Positions 36,313 to 49,894 of a DNA stretch of 64,000 bases are shown here, one piece after another. Source of the DNA: Fagopyrum homotropicum (lineage: Eukaryota; Streptophyta; Magnoliopsida; Caryophyllales; Polygonaceae); the NCBI GenBank assembly GCA_033239125.1, contig BSWB01000002.1, forward strand, positions 9,085,001 through 9,149,000, in the 5' to 3' direction. The position numbers and the translations under genes were made by a program. The notes beneath the pieces are model-generated. The model was not told the DNA's origin. It did not search any database and was given only the letters and a program-made list of their open reading frames with translations. The stretch's first letter is position 1. The number at the start of each line of letters is the position of its first letter.

Positions 36313-39300
36313 TATATACCAAACAAACAGTTTGCTTTATATGAATGTGTAACTTAAAACAGTTGATAGGTTGAAGAATAAGGTTGATTAGCACATCCTG
36401 CAGACGGAAACCTATAGTTTCATAATTCTTAGATAGCTTAGAAGCAGAAAAGGCAACATCCTTTAATTTGGAATCACAAGTGTGGATTATAGCATCTGTT
36501 CTTTTTCAATGACTTGAGTTTCCATACATCCATTAATATTACCATTAGCTACTACCTTACCCAACATCTCAAACCTAAATATTACGAGAAAAGAAAAATA
36601 TCTTCTAACAAATGATTGAAAATCGGTCATTTAGGCTAACTGCTCTGATACCGTGATAAAGTTGGATGCATGCATGTGCACTGTCAACTACAAGTAAGTA
36701 CTAATTAACTATAGTGCAATAGCTTACGTTAATATGCAATAGAACAGTTGTAATTGGTTCATCTGTCTAGAACATAAGAACCAAAGATAGATGTCTGGTT
36801 TTCCGAGCTTGAAGAGATGCCTTTCACTTAATGTAGACTGACCACTTACTGAAAGAGACAATTGAAGCTACACGAGCTTCTTTTGAAGGGTTGGCCCTCT
36901 AGGAATTTTTTTTTGGGAAAGCTATGGCTAATTGTTAAACAAAAAGAGAATATAATTACGAATTTGGAGCAATTGCCCTTTGTAGGATACCTCTTTACTA
37001 ATTTTGTGGTTGAGTAAAGCTTTACATATAAATTTTTCATTTCAATCCTATTTCTCAAGTAAAGGACTACCCAAAGAATTTTGTATCTTTCTCAAGGCTT
37101 GGCTTTTCATGATAACTATCAACCGATTTGACATGATACGATGAAATTGTCTATTTCTAAAGATAAATTTAAAAAATTTGATGTCTCGTTTTCTCGGATC
37201 ATCTGGATAAAATTTTCTTGAGTATCCAGATATTTTTAGATAAGATATAGACCGACTTTTTATATACAAATTTGATTGAATCGATCCGGCTACATATACG
37301 AGTGGAGTAGTGAGTGTTCAAAAGTCAACCTGGACCAATATCTTGGACTAGACCTAGGGATTTAGTTGCATGTTTTCGTCTGTATTTTCGGGTTTCTCAT
37401 CCCCGACATGGGTTTAGCATTAAGGGTGGTATATGAACTTGGTCGAGACCGATGAACATCCGAACTACGGAAATGGACCGAGACTTAGCTTATGCTTGCT
37501 CGAGTAGGGCTCCTTGTAGTACTTTGTCAACCTAAGTCATGAAGGACATTTGGAGGGCCCAAAAAACGAGTATTGTTGCAAATAAGTGGTGAGGGGATTG
37601 AAGAGAATAAGACATAAATTGTGATCTCAAAAGAGAGAGTTTAGTCTCTTCACGCTTTGTATGGAGAAAGGAAATATGAGCACGTACATAGAGACATGAT
37701 ATTCTGAAAAGGCTTTACATAATAATCCAACTTAACCACGCAATAAATTCCAATATACCATTTTGACATGAATTTATAATAGCCTTTGATATTAGCCGAC
37801 CTTGTCACATGCTTTCTTGCATCTTAGTTTTATCCCATGGATCATTTTTCATAATATGCTTAGAATCATGACATAAGAAATGAGCATATTGTTCCACTAA
37901 CACATTCAAATGAATGACCCCATCAAGGATAGGCTCTGCTTTTTTAAGATCTACACTTCATCATTCAAGTAAATATGGCTCTAAGTGCTTTCTTTACTCT
38001 TATTTGCCTTTTTAAGATGTATTATTCATTCACTTCTGCTTCCTCTATTACTTCTTTCTCAGACTATAGCTTCATAGCATTTACTTGCTACTAGCTATCC
38101 CAGGATTCGTACAATGAGTTTTGGTGTCCATGTGTCAACGTTTTTTTTTTTTTTATTTTAAAAATTATATTTTATTAGAAAAAACCGGAGAAAAAAAGAC
38201 CAAAATTATTTTTTTTAATAAAAAATACTTGAAGAAATGATAATAAAAAGTAAAATAAGATAGAAAGGAGATTTGAGCTCTTGAGTATTTGCACATAAGA
38301 TTGAGTTTTAACCATTATGACAAGTACTCTGTTGTTTTGTAAACCAACTAAAAAATTAATATTATAAACCGGGTCCTTGTGATGTTGTACCTAATGAAAC
38401 CCCTTGTTGGATGGACCTAATCTACCCAAACAAAAATGTCATAAAATTATTAAGATCAGGAGTAGCTCATCAAACTTATATATTAGGCTTGTTGCCGGTC
38501 ATTTTCACAGTAGGACCCGCATAAGTGAAGTAATAGGGCTAGATATCATCACCGTCCTATTGAAAAACATTGAATCATGAAGAGCCATCAGCATAGGAGA
38601 CTTTTCTCAATAAACATCTGAAAGAGAGCTTCTTGGAGAAGAAGCACATAAAAAGTTAATACTAAAACTGTAGAAATGGAACTTGAAATAGGATTCAACA
38701 GTTGATAATTAGACTTTTAAACCCTACTTTTCTTGATCTAAAGCAAGCCTATGAGTTTTCATTATTGATCTAATTAGTGGTTCTAAATTACCCATCTGGG
38801 TTATCATCTGATAATGGTAATCTAACCAATGCACAGATGATGATAGATCATAAAGGAAGTACCTTCTCCAAATTGCTAAGCTTAAACTTTAAAAGGCACT
38901 TGAGTAGAGTAAGCAATATATAGTTGAATGATTGGCTTCTTTGATAATCATCTAAAAAAAAGGGTCACTTCTGTCAAAAATCTTCATATGAAACTGACAC
39001 CAACTTTGATATTGTACTTACAAATTGGGTCAATTTGCACTTGTTTTCCCTTCTTTTTGTTTCTGTAGATAATGCCCTAAAAGTGAAAATAAACCAACCA
39101 TTGAACTTAGATAAGTAGATCCATGAAAACTACTTGTCACTACCACTAGCTAAATACCTGACTGATGTACAAGACTGCAACCATACAAATCATCCAAATT
39201 AAGAAGCTTTTCTTACTCAATAATACAAAGATTTATATTCAAGTTATCAAAAGGTTATGTCAAAGCACAAAAACACCTTTACAATGATATAACTAATAGA

Positions 39301-39354
39301 AATATCAATTAGGCTTCCCTTATCTTCTATTCTTATTTTTGTATATTATGAAAA
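36313..39354. other. Intergenic region, no gene seen
   Basis: AT-rich DNA between the GlnRS cluster of MITEs and the MYB gene. Short frames near 36.8-37.3 kb on the minus strand carry no recognisable domain. A tRNA-related short repeat is possible at 38,255-38,335. The part nearest 39.3 kb should contain the MYB 3' untranslated region. Confidence 0.5.
38255..38335 (-). repeat. tRNA-related (SINE-like) sequence
   Basis: Read on the minus strand it has an A-box-like TTGTCATAATGGTTAAAAC, then about 35 bases, then a B-box-like GAGCTCAAATCTCC and an AT-rich tail. The layout resembles 59,270-59,365. It does not fold as a functional tRNA. Tentative. Confidence 0.3.
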
Positions 39355-40328
39355 CTACCACAGACCATCTAGGTTCCACATCTCATCTGCCATGTCATTG
39401 CTGATCCAACCGTGATCCGCCATGTGGACGTCCGAGCATTGTTCCGTAGCTGACGTGGCAGGAAGCTCTTGCATTTCATAGTACCAATTATCTTGAGATT
39501 TATAACCATTGATAACATTTGATGGATGGTCTGAACCCTCAAGTGGATTCAAGACTTCTGACGATTCCGACGAGTAAAAACTCGTGCTTGAACTCGAGTA
39601 GTTATTGTAAGACTGATGATCAATACTGTCAATCCCCATTCTAGCTGGTAAATATGGTGCTGAAGCTGTGATTTCGATAGGCGATGACGACGAAGAAGCT
39701 GCAGAAGCTTGCTCTATCTTTTGAACAAGTCTTGGCATATAGAAACACCTTATTGCATCAACAAAGCTTTGGCTATTAGACTCCATGTTGAGTTGCTTTG
39801 CTTGTTTTTGCACTCTAGTCCTCCAATAGTTCTTGATTTCATTATCAGTCCTTCCTGGTAAATGTTGTGCAATCTTGGACCATCTATGAAAATAAATGAA
39901 AACACAAAAATCATATAACCCTAAAAAAAAATATCATCAAAACATGAATGAAACAAAGTGATTACAAATGATCCTTACCTATTCCCCCACTTTGAATGAA
40001 GCTCAAGGATCATCAATTGTTCTTGAGGAGTAAGATTACCGCGCTTAATATCGGGTTTTAAGTAGTTTAACCACCTTAATCTACAACTCTTTCCGGTTCT
40101 CTTCAATCCTACAAGCAACAAGAATGTATGAACATCTTAAGAACAAAAAACAAACATAACATCAAACCTAAAAATCATATTACCTGCAGATTTTGCTAAC
40201 AAGTTCCATCGGCCTTCGCCGTGTCGAGTTATGTATTGGATAAGAAGATTATCTTCCTCAAGTGTCCATGGCCCTCTTCTTACATCTCCATCTTCAACCT
40301 CTTCTTTGTTAGCTTGAAATGGCTTCAT
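39355..40328 (-). CDS. R2R3-MYB transcription factor, subgroup 20 type
   Basis: DNA-binding regulator of the nucleus. Minus-strand exons 40328-40184, 40108-39979 and 39883-39355 give 267 aa. R2 spans about 17-67 with W21, W41 and W61; R3 spans about 68-118 with W93 and W112, the first R3 tryptophan being replaced by L74, as is normal. After R3 come VQKQAKQLNMESNSQSF and a serine-rich acidic tail ending MWNLDGLW. The QKQAxQLNxESNSxxFxDAxR block and DIKRGNLTPQEQ are hallmarks of the MYB62/MYB116/MYB2/MYB108 group, whose studied members act in phosphate, jasmonate, gibberellin and stress or senescence responses. Intron positions match the conserved MYB pattern, one within R2 and one within R3. 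Which member it matches cannot be settled by eye. Confidence 0.93.
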
Positions 40329-41790
40329 GACTTAATGAGTTTTTTTTATTTTTCTTCTTCTTACTTGTTGCAAAAGAGTGAGAAGCTATGAATTGGAATC
40401 ATTGAAAGTGAAGTTACATTTGCAGCAAAGGCAGACTTCTTATAGAACAAAGGAGAGTTCAATCAGGAGAGGACTTGGAAATGTAAACATCAAAGTCATA
40501 AAGTTTTCATGCTCACATGGGTTTTCATTTTTAAATATTTTAAATATGGGTTCCAATAAATATAATATCCCATTATTTTATTTACTAAAAATAGGTTTTT
40601 GATTCTTTATTTTGAATATATACCATAGGAAAACTAGGAAATTGTTCTGTTCCTATGAGAATCTTCATCATCCTCACATACTTTGTAGTTTGTATTAGAT
40701 TAATAATCATGAGTGTAGACTTTTCTTACTCTTTGTCACTTCAATCTTAAACACATAATAATGCCTTTTTAACATCAAATTCCTTCCTTTAGCCGAAGTA
40801 ATTAGGTAGCTAATCACTTTGCTTTAGTAAGACAACTCCCATGTTGGACAAAGTTTAAGGTTTTTTTAATCTACATACTTTATCATATATTCTTTGTAAG
40901 TATGAGCTAATATAATCCATTTCCTGTACTTTTGTTTGGCTTATCTCATTATTGGACTGCAAATTCATCTATAATTGTTAATTTATTTACTAATTCCGTT
41001 ATGCCAATTTACCCTTTGACATGTGACGAGTTTGGATATTTAGTCCATGTTTGCTAAGCTACAAACACTAGTGTTTTTGTTTATTTTTAAAACTTTAACT
41101 AGTATTTCAGTATTTGACATGATAAAAACACTAATGTTTAGTGTTTAGACTGTGTTCTGGAAAACACTGATGAAATTCACGGTTTGTATTAAAACGCTAG
41201 TGTTTTTGGTCTAAAAAGATAATATTATCCCGTAGCTTTTTTTCTTATCACAAGTCAAAACACTAGAAAATACAGTTTTACCTCAAAAATACTAGTTTAA
41301 AGTAAACAAACAGTAAGTAATATTTTTAAAACACAAACGTTCTAAACAACTAAAAAATACTAATGTATCTTTATGACTTAGCAAACACAACCTTAAACGA
41401 AAAATAATGATTTTTTCTATAAAAGTGTAATTAAATGAGGCACCTTTTTTCAAAGGATACGGCCAAACTATGGGTCTCCAAACTAAGGGCAATTTAAAGG
41501 GGTAAATTTAGAATTTTCAAAAAATGTAGGCTGTCATTGGTCATTAAATCATTCTAAATAAGGTTTATTTTGGAAATCTACTAATTCAAAAAAAGCAAAG
41601 GAAAATTTGGAATACTATTGTCTATGACATTTATTTTTGCGTGGGGTAATTGTGGGAAAGGGTTTATTGAATTCCTTTGGGAATTTCTTGTGTCTCCACA
41701 TCATACAATCTTTGTAAAAGAGACGTATCACAAATTCACAACACAAAGTCCAGGGAAAGAAATCAATATTGCATTTAAATATAAGTTTAA
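40329..41790. other. Upstream region of the MYB gene
   Basis: Contains the MYB promoter, which reads leftward. 41,040-41,400 has several words such as ACACTAGTGTTTTTG and AAAACACTAG in both orientations, suggesting a decayed small inverted-repeat element. No gene is supported. Confidence 0.5.
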
Positions 41791-42204
41791 CTAGTTCATA
41801 TCTCGCACCTTGTGCGGGTATATTTAAATATTGATGGATCTTCAAATGCATCATATCTCGGAAGATCTGTCTGCGAGCAAGTAAGTGAGAAGAAAGGCGG
41901 AATTAGAGACTTTCATAAACATGGAATAGTGAAAACCAAAGTTGTTGAAATAATAGTTATCGAAAACAAATTAAGAAATGAATAAACAATAGGAGAATGA
42001 GTGTGATGATCGAAAACGTAGGGAATAACCTGAAATTTTAGACGAAGATTAGTTGAAAAAAGATTTCTTATTAGATTTAGTTTTAATAAAAAAAAAAAAA
42101 GGTTTTATGACTTAATTCTTGATTTAATAAAAGATTTAATCCGAAAAAAAATATGGAGGCACCACATCAGGATCGGTGTAATCTAGTTTAGTAGTATATA
42201 TAGA
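41791..42204 (-). mobile_element. Short non-autonomous Helitron, 414 bp
   Basis: On the minus strand the 5' end is A|TCTATATATACTACTAAA (TC at 42,204-42,203). The 3' end is CGCAC-AAG-GTGCG (stem and loop), then AGATATGAACTAG|T, with CTAG at 41,794-41,791. A TC start, a hairpin about 9-12 bases before CTRR and insertion between A and T are the defining Helitron features. No Rep/helicase is encoded. No terminal inverted repeat or target duplication is seen, as expected. Confidence 0.8.
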
Positions 42205-43091
42205 TTACTTAAAAATCTCCTAATTTTTAGAATAGTTTTAGGGGCGCTGTTCAGGTGAACTGCACTCTTTCTACACGAAAATATGGAAATAAACTAAACG
42301 TTTGGAAATGATAAATTTTTAGTTGGTAAAATATTAATCAATTAGTTTTAAATTTTTTAAAAGATGATGCAAAATATGAATGCATAACCTAAATCTGAAA
42401 ATTTTATAGTAGTTTTTAACTATGAAAATTTTAGAATAGTTTTATAATGAAGTCTCATTATACTTATGTGATGATCTCGGGCTCACACATATATACAAAG
42501 ACGTAAGATGAACTCCATGTGATATTTAATCCGACGGGATTTCAATTGTGGTGAGTTAAAAGAAGGTATTGTATTTATCTATAGTATAATAGTCGTGATA
42601 TATATAAATGCTAAAATAGTTGATGAAATCTAAAAGCTTTGTGATAAAATCTATAATTATTAAAAAGGTAGGGTACTTGATACAATTAAACCACAAATGT
42701 GTGCATCTTTTGAAGAGTGAGAGAGAGACGTGTGAATGTTGGGTTTGCCAAGGGAGGCGGCTTTCAAGCATGCTCAAGAGTTACATACCACAAAAGTCCT
42801 AAGCTTATCCAATCAAGGCCTTGTTTGGCGGGATGTAGAATATGTACACTAATATACATATAACATATGTGTGAATTAACTACTTTCCTTGCTGGTCTTA
42901 TACTTTTGTATAAATTTGATATAATGTTTTGACCAACATAGTATATCTCTACAAATATCTTAAAATCTAACGAGTCGGGTGATACACTTTCGTGACCAAC
43001 TCATTAATCTTATTAGTGCATTCAACGCCACCTGTCGGGTGTCTAAATAGTTTGGGTTTATCGTAACGTGAATGACACTTAAATTGTCATA
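42205..43091. other. AT-rich spacer, no gene
   Basis: Small frames at 42,556-42,802 on both strands overlap and show no domain. Nothing else is supported. Confidence 0.4.
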
Positions 43092-43273
43092 CCGTGCGTT
43101 CGGTGGTACAGGATTATCGAGATTATTGGGGATTATAAACTTGGGAGATTATTTTGGGAGATTATTCTGCCTATTTTTTCATCCACTTCAACATGAATTA
43201 TCGAGATTATAGGGAATTATTGTAAAGTTTTAATCTTCCAAATAATCTACCTATCACTGCCAAACGGACCCTA
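43092..43273. mobile_element. MITE-like inverted-repeat element, about 180 bp
   Basis: Starts CCGTGCGTTCGGTGGTACAG and ends CACTGCCAAACGGACCCTA, imperfect inverses. The GATTATCGAGATTATTGGGG words at the left are echoed inverted and direct within. The superfamily is uncertain. Confidence 0.5.
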
Positions 43274-44124
43274 TGTATACAAATCTTAAGATGTTTTAGG
43301 AGTATTAACATTCGTCTGTCATTACTGACTTTCTCATATTTTGTCCACTTTTAAATCGGACACCGCTACTCAAAACCAAGATATTTAAAAAAATAATCAC
43401 ATATCAGAATTATAAGGTTAAGGATTAAACCCTAATTCAAACTTATTCGTTACAAACACAATATATCTCCATTTTATTCCATTTTACCTTTCAACTGACT
43501 ATGATATGTGAGCTTGAGCAGTCGAGCTTTATATCTTTTCCATGAAAATGGGTAAATAAATAGAAATGGTGAGAAAAAAAATACTTAACCAAATAAAGGG
43601 CACAAAAATGTCAATTTACTAAAGTTGAAGAATGAAAGAATATTAGTAAAGTCTCCAAAACAAGAAGGTTAGCTAGAGCTAGTAATAAACAAGTAATTAA
43701 TTATGAACATTTCTAGAAACACTAATCACACATCAAAATTACAAAATCCAAACCACTAATCAGTAATCACATTATTCACATATCGTGTATATGTGGCACC
43801 AATATAAGAAAGATAAGACCATCCACGTAAAAAAAAAAAAAAGAAAAAACCGAAATTAATCTTAATTTATTTTTTATTATTTTTTCCATCACATTAACAA
43901 CACAATTCAATATTGCATCTATATCACTATTTAAAAAATTTATAAATTATTTTAAATAATATATATAATAGGTGTATATGGTAGATAAAATTATTTTGTA
44001 GATTATAAAAAAATTAGAAAAAAGTCCCCCACATAAATAATACAGTTAAAGTCATATATTTACTAAGAAATGCAAGAGTACAACAAGTCCTACACCTTTT
44101 TTTTTTTGCTTAGTTATAGACTCA
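43274..44124. other. AT-rich spacer, no gene
   Basis: No coding frame, RNA gene or clear element found. Short A-rich and T-rich runs dominate. Confidence 0.4.
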
Positions 44125-44416
44125 GGGTCCGTTTGGTTCCAACTCCAAAAACGGAAACGAAATGAAAACGAATTTAGTCCATATGTATATCCTTATTCAT
44201 GAAGTTTTGTGGAATCATTCCTTGTGGATTAATGCAAAATGTACTTGCTCCCTCACATTTTGTTACCCTATAGGGTATCAAAAGTAATCAAACTCTACTT
44301 CAATTCCTTCAAACCGCAAGGAATGATTTCACAAACTTTCATGAACAATTGTATACATATGGACTAGATTCGTTTCCATTCCGTTTTCAATTCCGGAGTT
44401 AAAACCAAACGGGCCC
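44125..44416. mobile_element. Tourist-like MITE, 292 bp (same family as 36.0 kb)
   Basis: Starts GGGTCCGTTTGGTTCCAACT and ends AACCAAACGGGCCC, with TCA before and TTA after. The interior is closely similar to 36,026-36,312, so two members of one family lie 8 kb apart in the same orientation. Confidence 0.8.
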
Positions 44417-46364
44417 TTATAGTATATAGAAATAGATTTTCTTGGTTCTATAAAGATTTTTTTTTTTCTCTTTCAAGTGTAAAAGCTAAAAATACCCAAA
44501 AAAATCAATACATATGGATTATGGGTACTCTAAGGACATGGACAGTTTAAAGGATGTGATGTTAATTTTTAGGTGTGATTGAGATTTGTGAAGTCTAGCT
44601 TGATGTAGTTATTCTTGTGAAGAAGTTGTTGCCTTATTGATATATGTCTTAAATATCTTACTTTGTAGTTGGAGTCATCCGTTATATGTTTAACCTATAT
44701 TATTTGGTACATTATAACATGGATTATCTTTAAAGTTGCACTATCATATATCATATTGTTTTCTCTTTTTTCAAATTCTAAATTTTTGTAATTCGAAAAT
44801 TTTCAATACAATCTCCAAATAACCTTAGGTGGAGGCATTCTTGTTTATATTTAATATTCGTTTAAATACGACCGCTATGGACTTTTGAACCTTGGTTAAT
44901 AGGATTAACCTCTTACTATATTACCAATTGAAGCAGTTGAATTTCTTTGGTTTTTAAAAGACACATAATATACAATTGTTTAGTTCACTTTGTTATATTG
45001 TCCCTAACTTGTTCACGGTGTATTTTTCATTGTGCACGAATGAACAACGATGACAAAAAACACACACATCCTTGAAATAACAAGGCACACGGTCGTGCTC
45101 TCATTTACTCATCCATATCATTTTATTATTCGTTCCAACGATGTAAGAGAGATTTTCGTATGATCATTTCCGTGTGTCTAGGAAATTATTGTATCTTTCT
45201 TAGAGCAAGGGACAAGGTATTTTATAGTAATGATATTCTATTAGAAGAAACCAAACGGCCTTGGAAACACAAATTTGAACAACAACTAGTTGAAAGATGA
45301 AGAAGAATAAGAAACAGAGGAAGTGACTTTTCCGATGATGTCGTTGTCTCTCCAACCCTAACCACTGAGCCACCACATTATCAAAGTTCGGACTTTAGAC
45401 TTTTTCAAGATTTACTCCGGTGATATGTATGTATTCTCCAAATCTATCTTTCATCCTTTTCTCAAAATTATTTTTTATTATGTTGCTCGCTATTTTTTAA
45501 CTCAAACCAATATTCATTCGCTTAGCTCAAACTTATATTATATAAAAGACATAAAATTATGCAAACGTTTACATCTTCTTAACTTTAAAAACGTAAAATA
45601 TTGAATAGACTATAGTCAAATTAGCTAAGTAAATCTTTTTGAGATTCCTCTCTAAAAATTAGACTCGTGGTATAAATATGTTTAATAAATGTACCCCTAA
45701 TCAAACTCCCTTACCTTATAACTTCAAATTAATGAAAGTGACAAGCGTAATAAAAATAAAAAACGGTCTATTTGGCCAAATTCTTTAATAGATTATTAAG
45801 ATATAAAACTAGAATGATGGGGTTGTATTTGTCAAACTTTTGTACGAAAAGGACCCGCACAAAGATAGATATAAACGTGTATCGAACACCAACCAAGGCC
45901 CAAGCATAAGAAACTTTAACGATAAAACTAGTTAAATAAGATATAAAAGTCGTATAAGTCATGATACCAAAGTTAAAAAAAATACATTTTCTTATGTAAA
46001 ATGTCACCTTCTAATGCTACAATGGATTGATCACATTTCTTTTGAATTTGGGCTTTCCGTAAAGAGCACTAATTTTAAATTCCTAGACTTACTAATTAAA
46101 ATGTTTTGTGCATGCAACTCGATCACATTATAGTTTCTTCCTATTTATAGTTTATTATCGTGGAGGTTAAGTCATCCTTAAGTCGTAACAAAGTAGTACA
46201 CTATATTTATATGTAAGTCACTACATACAATGTATTGTTCAATATGTTCACTTCTAGTAAAGTTTATCCAATATACTTATTTTTAGCAATTGGCTAATAT
46301 TCAAAGGGGTGGTTAATTATATCACTTGTATGTGTGGTGGATAGGTAATTGTAGATAGTATATA
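44417..46364. other. AT-rich spacer, no gene
   Basis: Short minus frame 45,768-46,007 and others lack any recognised domain. No RNA gene or TIR element could be supported. Confidence 0.4.
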
Positions 46365-46373
46365 TAAAAATAA

Positions 46374-46730
46374 GGGAAATTTCGGATGGTGTCCATGTGG
46401 TTTGAATTTTTTCGATTTTTTTCCAGAGGGTTTTTTAGTTCGGGCCCTTGTGTTGTAGTGGTTTCCCGAAAATGTCCAATTTCGTTTAAATTATAAGGGG
46501 TTGTCAACTTAAAAGAAATTTTTTTAATAGACATATGACAAAATGTTTAGCCTCTTTTATCATTTTTTTGAAAAAGAAGTTTTTCTCATTTAAAAATTTA
46601 TATTTTAGTTTAAACAGAATTTGACATCATCCGAAAAATACTAAAACACAAGGGCACCATTCGAACTGAAAAAAACTCTGGGCGAAATCCGAAAAACCTC
46701 AAACTACAAGGACACTATCGGGATTTTCCA
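46374..46730. mobile_element. Mutator-like MITE, 357 bp, 9-bp duplication
   Basis: TAAAAATAA occurs exactly at 46,365-46,373 and 46,731-46,739, the 9-bp duplication typical of Mutator elements. Long terminal inverted repeats of about 75 bases begin GGGAAATTTCGGATGGTGTC on the left; the inverse of the right end reads TGGAAAATCCCGATAGTGTC. No transposase inside. Confidence 0.85.
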
Positions 46731-46739
46731 TAAAAATAA

Positions 46740-47583
46740 ATATATTTGGTAATTTTATCATTTATTGCTATTTGATTTTAGGGTAATAGATTATTATATT
46801 TGAATTGGAATTAGTGAGCATATGCATTTGAGCCCATGTGTATAAACATGTTGTATTGGTCTGCCGTGGCCAAAGTCATCTAAGACTTCTATGCTGATAA
46901 ATTATGAGTTGTCGAGTTTCACACATTTATATGTACGTATTGTGTCATGAAATTTCAAATATAAGTCCGATGTGATATTATTTTAAAATTAATTGATAAT
47001 AAACCACGTGACATGTTTAAAGATGAACAATGAAATTTTCTAGAATTAAAGATGTGATTGAAGAGGTTGATAATAAAAACTTAGTCATATATCTTTAAAT
47101 GTGCAAGTATAAATATGTACGTTAGACACGAACGGATTTATGATTAGAATTTTAGGTAAGTTGAATTCGTTAACTTTTTAAGAAATATTAATATCACATA
47201 AAATCAACGGCAATCCAATAAACTTTTAAGACTATATGCAATGACTAATACCAGACTTTTGTAAGAATAAAATAAAAAAAAAAGTTATCAGCTAGTGATA
47301 TTATTTATTAAAAAAAATATTCTAATAGAAAATATAACATCTTTGTTAACATAGAAGTAACAAAAAAAAAAAAACATTTTATAACTTGAAAGAAAAATAA
47401 AATAAAACAGTAATAATATGTTAGAAATGTAAAGTTTATATACATATAAAAAGGGGTAAAAATCAATGGAAAGAATATCACAAAACAGAATAAAAGAATA
47501 ACTATAACTATTTTAATCCGTGTTTAACGTTAGTTTTGAGTCAAATAAGTACATGTCATCATAAAACCATTTAATACTAAGAG

Positions 47584-47584
<1 letters not shown>
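46740..47584. other. AT-rich spacer, no gene
   Basis: No coding or structured feature is supported. A-rich runs near 47,280-47,400. Confidence 0.4.
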
Positions 47585-47641
<57 letters not shown>

Positions 47642-47925
47642 GTGCCGGTGTGGTTCCCATGAGAACACCCCTAACGTGAGAACATGAGAACAATCGTGAG
47701 TATTAAGGGTTGAGATTTAAAGTAGATATCAAAAATAATAATAATAATTAGGAATCCAACAATAACTACGAATAATCCACTCAACCAACAATAACTACGA
47801 ATAATACATTAAACGATATGGCACATTCGTAACAAAACTGATAATAATTACGAACCTATTCTCATGTTCTCACGTTAGGGGTGTTCTCATAGGATCTATA
47901 CTATATATATATATATATATATATA
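47585..47925. mobile_element. Inverted-repeat element embedded in a TA microsatellite
   Basis: A perfect 31-base inverted pair lies at 47,660-47,690 and 47,859-47,889 (core GAACACCCCTAACGTGAGAA). The 168-base centre includes two AACTACGAATAAT repeats. Both outer sides are TA dinucleotide runs (47,585-47,637 and about 47,902-47,925). Miniature elements that insert into TA runs are known in plants. No coding. Confidence 0.75.
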
Positions 47926-49894
47926 TAATAAATTCTATGTTTTTTTTTTAATATTTTTGATTTTCAAAGTTATACAGTAATACCCATAACATGCATAAAA
48001 GAGGCTTGCGAATTCAAATACAATTTGTGACACTATTATGTACAGTATAAAACTTATGAATCTTGAAAACATATAATTTAAGATGACATATGATAAATGT
48101 TTTAAGGTTGTACATTCGTACGTAAGTTTATTAGCTGCTGCAATAGTGCCATGTGGCCCACGTGGCCAAATCTGAATTAGGCAGGAACTATTGGGATATC
48201 GATCTGCATAGCCCCAATGATCTTTGTTTAGTTAAAGGCCCATCTTTATTCTCTGGATTTAGTTGGAGGCCCGTCTTCAAAAAACTCAGGATAAAACACC
48301 CAAACGTGTTGCAACCATAAAACTGAATGAATATCTCTGGTAAGTGGTAACATTACGGTTCAGGATCGGACCGGACCGGACTGTAACATTATAGATCGGA
48401 TCGGACTGCAATATTATGTACCAGACCAGACCAGATTTTTACAATTACTGTCCAAGACAGATCCGAGCCGTAATTTCTGGTCCGGTTTTTCAGTCCACGT
48501 CTGTACATGTGCAACCCTATATCCAATGCTAAATTAAACGAAGCTTTAGGGATTGCTCCTATGAAAATACCTTTAGAAATTGTAAAGCTAAACTCATTAG
48601 TTTATATTACGGAGAATGTGGCAATTAACAAGCGGAAGTTATTGTCCTTACCAAGGAGTAAGGATATAATTCAGCAAACAAAAAAACGATAGACACAGAT
48701 TATAGTAAATGACCCAATAATGGTTACGTTCATTTTTTTAAGAGAGATTTTATAGAATAGTTTCAGAATACAAATAAAAAAATAATAAATAATTGGATAC
48801 AAAGAGAACTCTATAATATATAGAGTAACAAAATTTAAGATTATAATTGGACGTCAAGTATAATACTGGGGCAAACAATAAAAGTCCAAATGACAAACCC
48901 AAATCAAGATATATCAACACATACGGTCTACTAAAAAAATCAATTAACAGGGAATTGAAAATTTTAAAGTCATAGAGGTAATCATACGGTCACCAATTGC
49001 ATCAAAATAATTTGAGAACCACCGTGAAGAGTGAACTTGATTATTTCAAGGATTGTTTGTAATTCGTTCTCTTCCTTTCAGCTTCTCTCTGTCTCCAACC
49101 ATTTCAAAAAAGTCAATGTTGTAACTATTAGATGCGTTTGTTTGTGACATAAGATAATGTGTTGGTTTGTGTTGTACACTTGTCAAAAACGATCTCGAAC
49201 AACTTGAAAAAATGACATGTTCGGAGGCACTATTTTCTCGAAAAAAATGTACGTCCACCATATGTATATTAAATCAATTCAAGACTACTTTCTCCACAAA
49301 AATATACGTCCAATGTATACATATTAAATAGATTACAAATATATAAGAAAATTCTTATTTTTTTATATTAATTTAAATAGATGTTTTATTGGTTATTAAT
49401 ACACACTAGAGTCACCAAGATAAATCTGTATTCCGAGTTTTATATTTTGAAATATTGAAATGTTCCTAAACATTACTCTCTCAGTATAATAACAACCATA
49501 TATTACTAATACTCAGTTGGTCTAATGGTTGTGGTGCTAGACAGCCAAGTATGGAAAAATTGGTACGACTCGAAGCAGCTTTTATTCTAAAAATGGGAGA
49601 ACAGTGTTATCAATTTAGGGATTATTTTATATAAATTATGTCAATCGTTTCGTACAAGATAGAACTTAAAAATCTGAGCGAGAAATGTGGCCTTATCCAG
49701 AAAAAAAAAATAATTTTAAAATCGCTGTCGACATAACATGCCACGTGGCAAAATTTCTTAAGGGAAAGTCGACATTTTGACACTCTATTTTGGATATTTA
49801 TGAAAAGTGGTTGAAAGTTGAAAGTGAGGTTTTATTCATCGTTCTCTATCAACTCTGTTACAAAGCAAAAATTGAAGAAGAAGAAAATCAAAAA
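47926..49894. other. Upstream region of the USP gene
   Basis: 48,362-48,500 is built from GGATCGGACC and GGACCGGACC words and their inverse GGTCCGG, ending with CAGTCCACG, and looks like a decayed small element. 49,505-49,575 has a tRNA-like stretch (TTGGTCTAATGGTTG, then GGTACGACTCGA). The 61-codon frame at 48,507-48,692 has no recognised domain. The last few hundred bases should hold the USP promoter. Confidence 0.45.
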
